Shown: positions 25,865-34,166 of the stretch, in pieces | How the letters are laid out: every line of letters begins with the position of its first letter | Numbering within the stretch: position 1 is the first letter of the stretch | DNA from: Gammaproteobacteria bacterium | GTDB taxonomy: Bacteria > Pseudomonadota > Gammaproteobacteria > DSM-16500 | Assembly (NCBI GenBank): GCA_021324335.1 | Contig: JAJPJH010000104.1 | Location: 1 to 36,435 of the forward strand | Direction of reading: 5' to 3' | Length of the DNA stretch: 36,435 bases | The notes under the pieces: generated by a model | What the model saw: only the letters and a program-made list of their open reading frames with translations | The model's database searches: none | What the model was told of the DNA's origin: nothing | Program-made: the position numbers and the translations under genes

Positions 25865-26924
25865 AATGAATATGGGTGCGGCCATGTTGTTCATGGCAGT
25901 CATATTAATGATATTGAGTACACTCGTCATTATTTTTGCTGCAAATTTTGGGGTGCTATTGGATAAGAGTTCTTCTAATTTTGTTCAAAATGCTCAAGCT
26001 TTCGAAGCAGCCGAAGCTGGATTAGAATTTGGTATTAATTATTTGCAACAAAATAGTGCAACTATTTTAGCTAATCCGGTAAATGGCTATATTCCTGCTT
26101 ATTCTAATAGTAATACGAGTAATGTGGCGTTAGGGAATGGTAGTAAATATACCATTACGTATAGCAATCCAGTTGCTTATAATTATAAATTAATTCAGAT
26201 TGCTTCTACTGGCACTAGTAGTGATGGTACTTCAACTCGAGTTGTCTCTCAGCAAGTTTATTTTGGTTCGTTGTTAGAGAATCCTCCCAATAGCTTACTA
26301 GTTTCGAAAGGAAATGTTTCTTTATCTGGTAGCTCTGAGCTAACTAATACTCAAACTAATAACGCGGTGCAGGCTGGGGGAAGCGTAACCATTACGGGAA
26401 GTGCCCAAATAAATACGAGTTCAGGAAGTGGTATTCAAAGTAATGTTTCCTCTTTATCAAGTATGTCTCAAAATGATTTTTTTGCGAGTTATTTTGGCGT
26501 ATCAATGAATACTGTTAAAAATAATGTAGCACATTATTATAGCAATAGTAGTTCTACAGATTATAGTAGAACGTTAAATGGATTAAATGGTACTTCTATC
26601 TGGATTGATCAAACAGGTGGGACGGCTTCGATAAATGGTTCGATTACCTTAGGTTCAGCTTCAAATCCTGTATTATTAATTGTAAATGGTAATCTTTCGT
26701 TATCAGGGAGCATTACCATTTATGGATTGGTATTTGTAATGGGTACTGCTACGACAACGGTTACAGGAAGTGTGCAATTAACAGGTGGTATGATTTCAGC
26801 AACTAATATGAGTATGACCGGAAGTACATCATTTACATATAATAGTACTACCTTCACCAATTTACAAAATCAATCATCTATGAGTTATTATGCAAAAGTG
26901 CCGGGTTCTTGGAAGGATTTTTGA
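25845..26924 (+). CDS. pilX: PilX-like minor pilin with Ser/Thr/Gly-rich solenoid tail
   Basis: 359 residues. The N-terminus has one membrane helix (about 11-35) followed by NAQAFEAAEAGLEFGINYLQ, the PilX signature. There is no standard Gly-Phe cleavage site, as in many PilX. The C-terminal 230 residues are unusual: dense in Ser, Thr, Asn and Gly with repeated short strands such as GNVSLSGSSEL, GSVTITGSAQIN, GNLSLSGSITIYG and GSVQLTGGMISATNM. They suggest a beta-solenoid of the polymer-forming type. Ordinary PilX is about 170-200 residues. It overlaps pilW by 20 bases and pilV by 1, and AGGG lies 6 bases before the ATG. Confidence 0.75.
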   Translation: MVNLFRKMNMGAAMLFMAVILMILSTLVIIFAANFGVLLDKSSSNFVQNAQAFEAAEAGLEFGINYLQQNSATILANPVNGYIPAYSNSNTSNVALGNGSKYTITYSNPVAYNYKLIQIASTGTSSDGTSTRVVSQQVYFGSLLENPPNSLLVSKGNVSLSGSSELTNTQTNNAVQAGGSVTITGSAQINTSSGSGIQSNVSSLSSMSQNDFFASYFGVSMNTVKNNVAHYYSNSSSTDYSRTLNGLNGTSIWIDQTGGTASINGSITLGSASNPVLLIVNGNLSLSGSITIYGLVFVMGTATTTVTGSVQLTGGMISATNMSMTGSTSFTYNSTTFTNLQNQSSMSYYAKVPGSWKDF

Positions 26925-27355
26925 TGAAAAAATTAAATAAACTAGCCGGACAAACATTAATCGAAGCGCTTGTTACTTTAGTTTTTATTACTGTTAGCGT
27001 CATCGCATTAATCCGATTTCAAAATTATTTGGCTTATGATACGAGCGTTGCACAGCAAACTAATACAGCGCGGCTTCTCGCAGTAAGTCAAATTGAAACG
27101 CTGCGAGATTATCAAGTGATAAATAATACACCAGGTTATACTTCCTATCAAAGCATTGCATCAGGTAGCGGCACAGCATCGAGTGATGGAACGAATTATA
27201 CCATTACATATACGGTTACAACTTATACAAATCCTAATTACAAAAATCTCGATGTTAGTGTCACATGGACAAGCCGATATGGTACCTCACAATCAGTTCG
27301 ATTGATTTCAAATGTGGCGCAACTAGATCCGCAGGATTCAGCTGCTATTATGTAG
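26924..27355 (+). CDS. pilV: PilV-type minor pilin
   Basis: A 143-residue prepilin-like protein. The leader MKKLNKLAG precedes QTLIEALVTLVFITVSVIAL, with the conserved Glu at the expected place. QQTNTARLLAVSQIETLRDY is the PilV helix continuation. The ATG overlaps the pilX stop in TGATG and has GGAAGGA upstream, so translation is coupled. A frame starting 15 bases earlier is less likely. The C-terminal domain is short. Confidence 0.85.
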   Translation: MKKLNKLAGQTLIEALVTLVFITVSVIALIRFQNYLAYDTSVAQQTNTARLLAVSQIETLRDYQVINNTPGYTSYQSIASGSGTASSDGTNYTITYTVTTYTNPNYKNLDVSVTWTSRYGTSQSVRLISNVAQLDPQDSAAIM

Positions 27356-27363
27356 GAGCTAAT

Positions 27364-27888
27364 ATGAAATATATTATAGCTATGTTTATTTTTTGTTTTA
27401 TGACCCCACTCTATGCTGCACTCTATATGCAGCAGGATAAAAATGGTAATATTACTTATTCTGATATGCCATTAAATAATTCAAAAGAAATTGAAGTGCC
27501 AAATGTAAGCAGTACGACTTCTGTGCCTCCTTCTTCATCATCAACAACAGGAGCTAAGCAGTCATCAGCAATAGATAAAAATGCTCACTATAAGACGTTT
27601 GTTATTGTTTCACCTAAAGATAATGAGACCATTCAAAATCAACCCACACTTCCGGTTCTTTTAAAAATCAACCCCGCCTTAAGGCCTGGTGATAAAATTT
27701 TATTATTAGTAGATGGGAAGCCCTGGGGCAATCCTCAAGCTAATACTTATTTACAAGCAGAAAATATTGAGAGGGGGACACATCAATTGTCAGCAGTCTT
27801 GATTGATAAAGACCAAGTTGTTTTACAACAAAGTAATACTATTACTATTTTCAATCACCGTGCTAGTGCAAATTTTAATCCCCAGTAA
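27364..27888 (+). CDS. DUF4124 domain secreted protein
   Basis: 174 residues. The signal peptide MKYIIAMFIFCFMTPLYA is followed at once by a DUF4124 motif, LYMQQDKNGNITYSDMP, then a Ser-rich linker and an Ig-like beta domain (about 80-165) with FVIVSPKDNETIQNQPTLPV. DUF4124 proteins often accompany cell-envelope and pilus genes but have no known activity. The ATG at 27364 has GGAGC 5 bases upstream; the frame runs further upstream but into pilV. Last gene of the minor-pilin operon; a pilY1 adhesin gene is missing here. The stop abuts that of the opposite kinase. Confidence 0.75.
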   Translation: MKYIIAMFIFCFMTPLYAALYMQQDKNGNITYSDMPLNNSKEIEVPNVSSTTSVPPSSSSTTGAKQSSAIDKNAHYKTFVIVSPKDNETIQNQPTLPVLLKINPALRPGDKILLLVDGKPWGNPQANTYLQAENIERGTHQLSAVLIDKDQVVLQQSNTITIFNHRASANFNPQ

Positions 27889-30800
27889 TTAATGAATATT
27901 AATATGGAATTTATCACTTGCTTCAAGTTTAACTTTATTGAATGTATCGAGTAAAATTTGATATAAGCCAAAGACAGCTTCCCAATTTTCTTCGAGTATT
28001 TTTTCTTCAGCTTTAGCGCAAATCGATTGCAGAGAATTAATGCCGCTATTACCCGCAGATCCTTTTAGTTGGTGGAATAAATTTTTACTTACTTTACTAT
28101 TTTTTGCATTGATTGCTTCTTTCAACTCATTTAAAGTTCCTGCGAAAGAATCAATAAAGACCTGGATAAAAGCTTTTATGGCAGAAGGATCATCTCCAAA
28201 AATCTCTTCGATACGATTCATATTAATGAACTCTTCTGGTATGGTAGAAGCGGTAGGAGGAGATTTTTTAACCGGTTTTGCTTTCTCTTGTTTAGTTTCA
28301 CCTAACCAGTGTTCTAATAATCCACGCAATGTCATCACATCAATAGGTTTGGAAATATAATCATCCATACCAGCTTGTAAACACTTTTCTCTATCTCCTT
28401 TTAATGCATGGGCTGTCATCGCAATAATGGGAGTACGCGGTTTATTCTGTGCAGCTTCAATTTTACGAATTTCTTCTGTAGCAGCATAACCATCCATTTC
28501 AGGCATTTGGCAGTCCATTAAGATAAGATCATAAGGAACAGATTGCACCGCAGAAATAGCTTCCATTCCGTTACCAACAAAATCAGCTCGATAGCCGAGC
28601 TTATTTAAAATCCGTATGGCGACTTGTTGGTTAATTGGATTATCTTCAACAAGTAAAATACGAACATTTTTCTTGGGGATGACATCCGGTTGAATCAGCG
28701 GGTTAGTACTAGTTGGTGCGGCTGATTTCATCAAAATATTAATAATTGTCTCATACATTTTACCTGGCCGCAGTGGTTTAGTTAAACTAGCGGCAATGCC
28801 ATGTTTTGCAAGTTCTTCCTCACTGAATGTCGTTCCTAATGCTGAGAAAATAAGAATTTCTGTTTTAGCTATATCTTTCAATTCATGGACGACATCGATT
28901 AATTCAATTCCTGTCATTCCGGGCATGAGCTGATCCGTTATCATCAGTTCATAAGGGTCACCTTCTGCTGCTGCTCTTCTTAGCATCGATAAAGCTTCAG
29001 CAGCATTGGTTGCACTGTCACAACGTAAAAGCCAGGTTTGTAAAATTCGTTTGGTTGTTTCCCGATTAATTGTATTATCATCAACGCAGAGAATACGCTT
29101 ACCTTTAAGCTCTACAGGCAATTGGAATTCCATCTTAGGTACGATAGTTTCACATTCTAATAACTGTATTGTAAACCAGAAGCGGCTGCCTTTTCCCATT
29201 GTACTTTCAACATCAATTTGGCCACCCATCATTTCAACAAGACGCTTTGAAATAGCAAGGCCTAAACCTGTACCACCATATTTTCTCGAAGTTGAAATAT
29301 CACCTTGCGAAAAAGGTTTAAATAATCGTTCCCGTACTTCAGGATCAATACCAATACCTGTATCGATAATTTCAAAAAGCAGCTTAGCTTGTTCACCATT
29401 GCTTTCACTTACTTTTACCTTTAAGTTGATTTCGCCTTCATTGGTAAATTTAACCGCATTACTTAATAAATTAGTGAGTACTTGGCGAATGCGTGTAGGA
29501 TCACCCGTATACCATTCAGAGACATTTGGATCGAGGAATACTTCTAAAGCAATTCCCTTTCGCCGTACAATTGACGAGACAATATCAACTGTATCTTGAA
29601 TTAAAGCATGCATATCAAAATCAGTATTCTCTAAGTCCATTCGTTCTGATTCTATCTTGGAGAAATCAAGAATATCGTTAATAATGGCTAATAAGGCTTC
29701 GCCTGAAACACGAATGGTTTCAATATATTCACGTTGGTCAGCAGTTAAAACGGAATCGAGTAATAAGCCTGTCATGCCAATTACACCGTTTAGAGGTGTG
29801 CGAATCTCATGACTCATAGCAGCTAAAAAAGCGCTTTTGGCATTGCTTGCTTCTGCTGCTTGTTCTGCTAATTTTTCTGCAATTTCCTTTGCTTTTCTAA
29901 GTTCTTCCTCGGATTTTTTATGTTGCGTGATATCCCAACATACACCCGTCATCCGAATGGGATTACCTTTTTGATCACGATAAACACGACCTTGGGAGTG
30001 TAAATAGGAAACAGAGTTGTCAGGATTAATAATCCGATATTCTAATTCAAATTCATTGCTGGATTCCAGAATTCTTTCTACATCCTTACGTAATTCTTCC
30101 CGATCGTCAGGATGAGTAAAACTAAGTACCGTTATATAATTTAATACCGGCAGTTTTCCTTTTAGGCCATACAATTGGTACATATATTCATCCCATACCA
30201 CTATATCTTTTATAATATCCCAACTCCATGCACCTGCCTGTGCGGAACGTAAAGCAAGATCTAAGCGTTCTTTATTTTCTTGTAAAGCATTATAAAGTTG
30301 TTTGAATTTGGTAATTTCAGTGGAAACACCACCCATTGCATATGGTATGCCTAATTCGTTTGTTAATAAAAATTTGTTAGATAAATAAATATGCTCTTTA
30401 TCTTGATGTCGAATTCTTTCTTCAACCGCAATAGGGGTTCGAGTTTTTATCACTTTTAAATTATTATCTACTAACTGGTCGGCTACTTCTGGTTCAAAAA
30501 TATCATGCGTTGTTTGGCCAATGATCTCAGCTGCACTTTTATGAGCTAATCGTTCTAATTCTTTATTGATTAGTAAATATCTTCCTTGTAAGTCATAGAT
30601 ATAAATCATTGCGCTGGTGTTATCTAAAATAGCTTGTAGTTGAGCTTGTTCTAATTTTAATATTTGTTCCATTGCTTTTCGTTTAATATCCGTTTTTTCC
30701 ACTAAATAGGCATTTAGTAAAATAAAAGCAATAAAGAAGATGACAATTCCCATGACGAGCAATGAGATACCCAATACCGCTTCATAATAAACATTTCCTA

Positions 30801-31581
30801 AACCAATTAATCCAATATAACCAAGGATAATGGGTAGAATAATAGCCGGTGGAATGAGATGTCTTGCTAAAGTTCCGCCGCTATCTTTGCTAATAAACAA
30901 ATGGGCAATGCCCCGATGCGGCCGTGCAAAAATAACACCTATGCCGAGTAATAAAAAAATAAGAATAATGATTAAAGACATTTGCGAGTAACGGTCAATA
31001 CCTAAAAATTCAGCCAGATTGTTTACTCGATAGAAATGGATTAAAAAGGAGAAGAAAGCGGAAAAAATAACGATAAGCGTTAAAATTTGATGGGTTTGGT
31101 AATTTACAACTTTATTATCCAGAAAGAATAGAACAAAAGAAATTAATACAAAATTGGCAGCTGAAAAAGGTGACATTCGTCCCGATAAGGGCCCATAACC
31201 TGCTAATTGTAGGGGTTCTTTAAATAAAGCTTGATCAATCCCTAAATTAATAGAAAAGAAATATTGAAATAATGTTAGGAAGGAAATAAGAAAAACGATC
31301 CCTGCACACATATCAGCAAGATAATTTGCATAAGAACTAGTATTTTCATTTCTTATCCAAAGTGTAATCCCGCACAGAAAAGTACATACAGCAACATTCG
31401 GTTCAACTGTATAGAGATACAAAGTTAAAGCGGTAGGTAACCAAAAATAAATGGGCCAAGCAATAAGAAAAAATGCGCCTATTAAAATAATAAGGGCGGA
31501 AAAGGCCTTAACCAAGGTTTTTGGCCAAGTTAAATTAGATGATGAGTGGTTTAAATAGGGAGTGGGAATATTCATCATCAT
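27889..31581 (-). CDS. Tripartite hybrid histidine kinase with HPt (BarA/RpfC type)
   Basis: 1230 residues; a complete internal phosphorelay. About eight hydrophobic segments make up a membrane sensor at 20-295. Two PAS domains follow at about 308-425 and 435-555. HisKA has His591 in AMSHEIRTPLNGV, and HATPase has NLLSNAVKFT, DTGIGID and GGTGLGLAIS. Receiver 1 has CVDDN and Asp883 (ITDQLMPG); receiver 2 has LVEDN and Asp1023 (LMDCQMPEMDG). HPt has His1170 in FHQLKGSAGNSG. The start lies at three consecutive Met codons and overlaps the response regulator's stop by ATGA, so the two proteins are coupled. The ligand is unknown. Confidence 0.93.
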   Translation of the reverse strand: MMMNIPTPYLNHSSSNLTWPKTLVKAFSALIILIGAFFLIAWPIYFWLPTALTLYLYTVEPNVAVCTFLCGITLWIRNENTSSYANYLADMCAGIVFLISFLTLFQYFFSINLGIDQALFKEPLQLAGYGPLSGRMSPFSAANFVLISFVLFFLDNKVVNYQTHQILTLIVIFSAFFSFLIHFYRVNNLAEFLGIDRYSQMSLIIILIFLLLGIGVIFARPHRGIAHLFISKDSGGTLARHLIPPAIILPIILGYIGLIGLGNVYYEAVLGISLLVMGIVIFFIAFILLNAYLVEKTDIKRKAMEQILKLEQAQLQAILDNTSAMIYIYDLQGRYLLINKELERLAHKSAAEIIGQTTHDIFEPEVADQLVDNNLKVIKTRTPIAVEERIRHQDKEHIYLSNKFLLTNELGIPYAMGGVSTEITKFKQLYNALQENKERLDLALRSAQAGAWSWDIIKDIVVWDEYMYQLYGLKGKLPVLNYITVLSFTHPDDREELRKDVERILESSNEFELEYRIINPDNSVSYLHSQGRVYRDQKGNPIRMTGVCWDITQHKKSEEELRKAKEIAEKLAEQAAEASNAKSAFLAAMSHEIRTPLNGVIGMTGLLLDSVLTADQREYIETIRVSGEALLAIINDILDFSKIESERMDLENTDFDMHALIQDTVDIVSSIVRRKGIALEVFLDPNVSEWYTGDPTRIRQVLTNLLSNAVKFTNEGEINLKVKVSESNGEQAKLLFEIIDTGIGIDPEVRERLFKPFSQGDISTSRKYGGTGLGLAISKRLVEMMGGQIDVESTMGKGSRFWFTIQLLECETIVPKMEFQLPVELKGKRILCVDDNTINRETTKRILQTWLLRCDSATNAAEALSMLRRAAAEGDPYELMITDQLMPGMTGIELIDVVHELKDIAKTEILIFSALGTTFSEEELAKHGIAASLTKPLRPGKMYETIINILMKSAAPTSTNPLIQPDVIPKKNVRILLVEDNPINQQVAIRILNKLGYRADFVGNGMEAISAVQSVPYDLILMDCQMPEMDGYAATEEIRKIEAAQNKPRTPIIAMTAHALKGDREKCLQAGMDDYISKPIDVMTLRGLLEHWLGETKQEKAKPVKKSPPTASTIPEEFINMNRIEEIFGDDPSAIKAFIQVFIDSFAGTLNELKEAINAKNSKVSKNLFHQLKGSAGNSGINSLQSICAKAEEKILEENWEAVFGLYQILLDTFNKVKLEASDKFHINIH

Positions 31582-32207
31582 TCATCCTTTTTCACGAGGA
31601 TAGATTGGACGAGGGTATGTAAGTATTTAATTTTGTTTATTATTTCTTTTAGTTGTGACAGAGATATCGTTTTTTCAGGTGATTTTTCCCATTCTTCCAC
31701 TTGTTGGCAAAGAGAAGCAATGCTATTTTCTAGGATTTTTATATTTTCTACATATTCTTGTAATTGTTTATTTTTTTGCGCCACCATGTTTTTATATTTC
31801 ACAATTCGTGCGCCAACAGAAAGGCGGCTGCGTAATTCAGCCATATTAAAAGGTTTGGACAAAAATTCATCAGCACCTGCATCTAAGCCTTTGATGATAT
31901 TAGTCGTGCCCGTTACTTGGGTGAGTAGGATAATGTAGGGATAATTGGTTAGCTCTCGTTTAATCCGTTCACATAAGGCCACACCATCCAGTTTAGGCAT
32001 TAACCAATCGACAATTAAAAGATCTGGCGCTTGATTGCTATTTTGGGTGAGTTCCCAGGCCATTTCTCCATCACTAGCCTCTATCACCTCATATCCCCAT
32101 TGAGAAATAGCTGCGCGAAGAAGAATACGGGTCGGCGTATCGTCATCGGCAATAAGTACTTTTAGCCGGGAAGACGCTTGTTGATCGTTAAGGCTATTAA
32201 GCTCCAT
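31578..32207 (-). CDS. Response regulator with receiver domain and coiled-coil tail
   Basis: 209 residues from the ATG at 32207, which has AAGGA 7 bases upstream. A longer frame starting from TTG is less likely. The receiver domain spans about 14-130 with LIADDD, the phosphoacceptor Asp67 in LLIVDWLMPKLDG and Lys118 in EFLSKPF. The rest (135-205) is a charged helix and coiled coil without a DNA-binding or enzymatic output domain. It may act as a protein-interaction regulator or phosphate relay (inference). Immediate partner of the following hybrid kinase. Confidence 0.88.
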   Translation of the reverse strand: MELNSLNDQQASSRLKVLIADDDTPTRILLRAAISQWGYEVIEASDGEMAWELTQNSNQAPDLLIVDWLMPKLDGVALCERIKRELTNYPYIILLTQVTGTTNIIKGLDAGADEFLSKPFNMAELRSRLSVGARIVKYKNMVAQKNKQLQEYVENIKILENSIASLCQQVEEWEKSPEKTISLSQLKEIINKIKYLHTLVQSILVKKDE

Positions 32208-32273
32208 GCTACGATCCTTCAATAGAGAAAACTTGGCTTTATGCTTATTATTTTAACATTCTACAAGTTTCTT

Positions 32274-32302
32274 TTGCATAAACGTTTATTTTCGAATAAA
32301 AT
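32274..32302 (+). promoter_or_regulatory. Putative promoter of the gspAB operon
   Basis: TTGCAT (32274-32279) and TAAAAT (32297-32302) are separated by 17 bases. The -10 matches 5 of 6 and the -35 only 3 of 6. The predicted start leaves a leader of about 25 bases to the gspA ATG. It lies in the 128-base divergent gap with the response regulator. Confidence 0.4.
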
Positions 32303-32335
32303 CAAACAACAAGGGACTAGTTAAGAGATGGAATC

Positions 32336-33166
32336 ATGTATCATCAGTTTTATCAATTTAAAGAAAACCCGTTTAATGTTACAGCCGACCCGAATTTCTT
32401 CTTTGCTAGCAAGAGCCATACTGAAGCATTTTCTCACCTACTTTATGGTATTGATCAGCGTAAAGGTATCATTGTAATTACCGGCGAAGTGGGGACAGGT
32501 AAAACGACTTTATGTCGAAAATTACTTAATCAGTTTAATGAGAAAGTGAAATTTGCTTTAGTGTTAAATCCTAAATTTTCTGAAGTACAGCTATTGCAAT
32601 TAATTCTGAATGATTTTGGCATTCCCATTACAGAGAAAAATAAATTTGGATTAATCTATGTATTAAATAATTTTTTAATTAGCCAATATAACCAAGGTTA
32701 CAATGTGGTATTAATTATTGATGAAGCTCAAAATTTAACGGTTAAACAATTAGAACAAATTCGTTTATTATCTAATCTTGAAACGGAAAAAGAAAAGTTA
32801 TTACAAATAGTCTTGATAGGACAGCCAGAACTTCACGATAAACTGCAACTTCCTTCCTTACGACAGCTTCGGCAACGTATTACAGTTTACTATAATTTAA
32901 ATCCATTAGATAAAAATGATTTAAGACAATATATCCAGCATCGCCTTTCGAAAGCGATTACACAAGAAATTAAGCAAAATAATATCGTTTTTACAGAAAA
33001 AGCCATTGAAACTATTTTTTATTATACAAAAGGGTCGCCGCGTACAATTAACATTTTATGTGATAGAGCATTGACAGCAGGTTATGTGGCAGAAACTTTT
33101 TTAATTGATGAACATTTAATCCATGATTGTGCAAAGGAGGTAATGTACCTTGAGCATACTGTATGA
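32336..33166 (+). CDS. gspA: GspA/ExeA-type AAA ATPase
   Basis: 276 residues of the ExeA/GspA/MshM AAA family. The N-terminus MYHQFYQFKENPFNVTADPN is a family hallmark. Walker A is GEVGTGKT at 50-57 and Walker B VVLIIDE at 124-130; SNLETEKEKLLQIVLIGQPE and QRITVYYNL follow, with a KGSPRTINILCD sensor near 235-246. In Aeromonas ExeA works with ExeB to place the secretin ring through peptidoglycan, but usually carries a C-terminal membrane and peptidoglycan-binding part that is absent here. It overlaps gspB by 17 bases. Confidence 0.88.
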   Translation: MYHQFYQFKENPFNVTADPNFFFASKSHTEAFSHLLYGIDQRKGIIVITGEVGTGKTTLCRKLLNQFNEKVKFALVLNPKFSEVQLLQLILNDFGIPITEKNKFGLIYVLNNFLISQYNQGYNVVLIIDEAQNLTVKQLEQIRLLSNLETEKEKLLQIVLIGQPELHDKLQLPSLRQLRQRITVYYNLNPLDKNDLRQYIQHRLSKAITQEIKQNNIVFTEKAIETIFYYTKGSPRTINILCDRALTAGYVAETFLIDEHLIHDCAKEVMYLEHTV

Positions 33167-33587
33167 TGCATTAAAGAAAACACAACTTAAAAGTAGTGTG
33201 GTTAACTCAACTATTACCATCACAAAAAAATCCAAAAAATGGTCATGGTTAATAATTAGTCTCGCGGCATTATTAGGTTTATTAATTGCTGCTTTTTCAA
33301 TCTATTACATCACCGCTAAGCCCAAACCTAAACCACAACCTGAAAAGCCTAAAATGGTGGGGGTTAAAAAACCAGCTCCTCTACCTAAGCCAATTGTGAA
33401 GAAAGTGAATTTATCCTTAATGGGCGTATTTATTTCAGATGATGAAAAAGTAGCGATGATTAATAATCGTCTAATGCATATTGGGGATGTGATTGAAGGT
33501 ATGAAAGTAGTTAGTATTGAATTGGAAGGAGTTAAACTGGGAGGGAATAATACAGTTATTACCTTGCATGATGCATTAAACAGCTAA
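33150..33587 (+). CDS. gspB: GspB/ExeB-type secretin-assembly protein
   Basis: 145 residues. The start MSILYDALKKTQ matches the GspB consensus (MSYILDALRK-like), which fixes the TTG start at 33150; AGGAGG stands 9 bases upstream. One membrane helix (about 28-49) is followed by a Lys-Pro-rich stretch (KPKPKPQPEKPK) that can span the periplasm. The C-terminal GspB domain (about 88-140) has LSLMGVFISDDEKVAMIN and HIGDVIEGMKVVSI. With GspA it aids assembly of the GspD secretin in type II systems. No gspC-N gene is in the window, so the target may be PilQ. Confidence 0.88.
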   Translation: MSILYDALKKTQLKSSVVNSTITITKKSKKWSWLIISLAALLGLLIAAFSIYYITAKPKPKPQPEKPKMVGVKKPAPLPKPIVKKVNLSLMGVFISDDEKVAMINNRLMHIGDVIEGMKVVSIELEGVKLGGNNTVITLHDALNS

Positions 33588-33600
33588 GGAGAGCAAGTTT

Positions 33601-33810
33601 ATGAAGCGATCTCTTTTCATGTTAATCGGGTTACTGGCTATTTTTCTAACAGGTTGCGGTTCGGGTAATGAGTGTTGGCATATCTATAAAACCTCTTGCG
33701 GTAATTATATTAAAAATCCCTGTACTAAAATATGTGATTCTTGTCGATTCAGTGAAATGCCGTGCAAGGAATGTCTGTCTTGTGTAAGCTACCAACCATC
33801 TGCCTCTTAA
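33601..33810 (+). CDS. Cysteine-rich small lipoprotein, 69 residues
   Basis: The lipobox LTGC puts lipidated Cys19 first in the mature protein. Fifty residues follow with eight more Cys at 25, 33, 41, 45, 48, 55, 58 and 61. Two C-x2-C steps and one C-x3-C suggest a disulfide knot in the periplasm or a metal site. It follows gspB after 13 bases with AAGGAG near the start, so it is probably cotranscribed. No family is recognised. The signal and lipobox are firm; the role is open. Confidence 0.75.
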   Translation: MKRSLFMLIGLLAIFLTGCGSGNECWHIYKTSCGNYIKNPCTKICDSCRFSEMPCKECLSCVSYQPSAS

Positions 33811-33835
33811 AATAACGAATAGGAAGGAATAAAAA

Positions 33836-34105
33836 ATGAAATCCTTAGATGAAATGCCGGTTAACGATGCAATTGCATTATACTATGAAAAGCATCATGC
33901 ACTCCGTCAAGGTAATATGACAAAATTATTAGAACTCAGAAGCAAATGTCCCGAATTATTTGAAAAAGAAAAAGATGCCCAAATCCGCGATATGATTGAA
34001 TATGCTAAAGAATTTCAAGCTAGCGATCGATATAAAGAATTACGTAGAATACATTTAAAAGAAAAATTAACTATTATAAACAATGAAATAATTCCAAATG
34101 AATAG
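33836..34105 (+). CDS. Small helical protein of unknown function, 89 residues
   Basis: Unrecognised. The product is soluble, highly charged and predicted helical throughout: a first helix with NDAIALYYEKHHALRQG and a second with TKLLELRSKCPELFEKEKD, then KDAQIRDMIEYAKEFQ and DRYKELRRIHLKEKL. There is no signal peptide. AGGAAGGAA precedes the ATG, and it lies 25 bases after the Cys-rich lipoprotein. Likely the last gene of the gspAB transcript; no function proposed. Confidence 0.7.
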   Translation: MKSLDEMPVNDAIALYYEKHHALRQGNMTKLLELRSKCPELFEKEKDAQIRDMIEYAKEFQASDRYKELRRIHLKEKLTIINNEIIPNE

Positions 34106-34166
34106 CTGACAGCCATAAGAAAAGGTAATTATACTAGCTCATTGTTATTTGCTCACCGGGGGTTAA

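Noticed and set aside
29006..29599. 197-codon plus-strand frame inside the hybrid kinase
   Set aside because: It is the antisense of a strongly conserved kinase/HATPase region and has no ribosome site; the same applies to other long opposite-strand frames.
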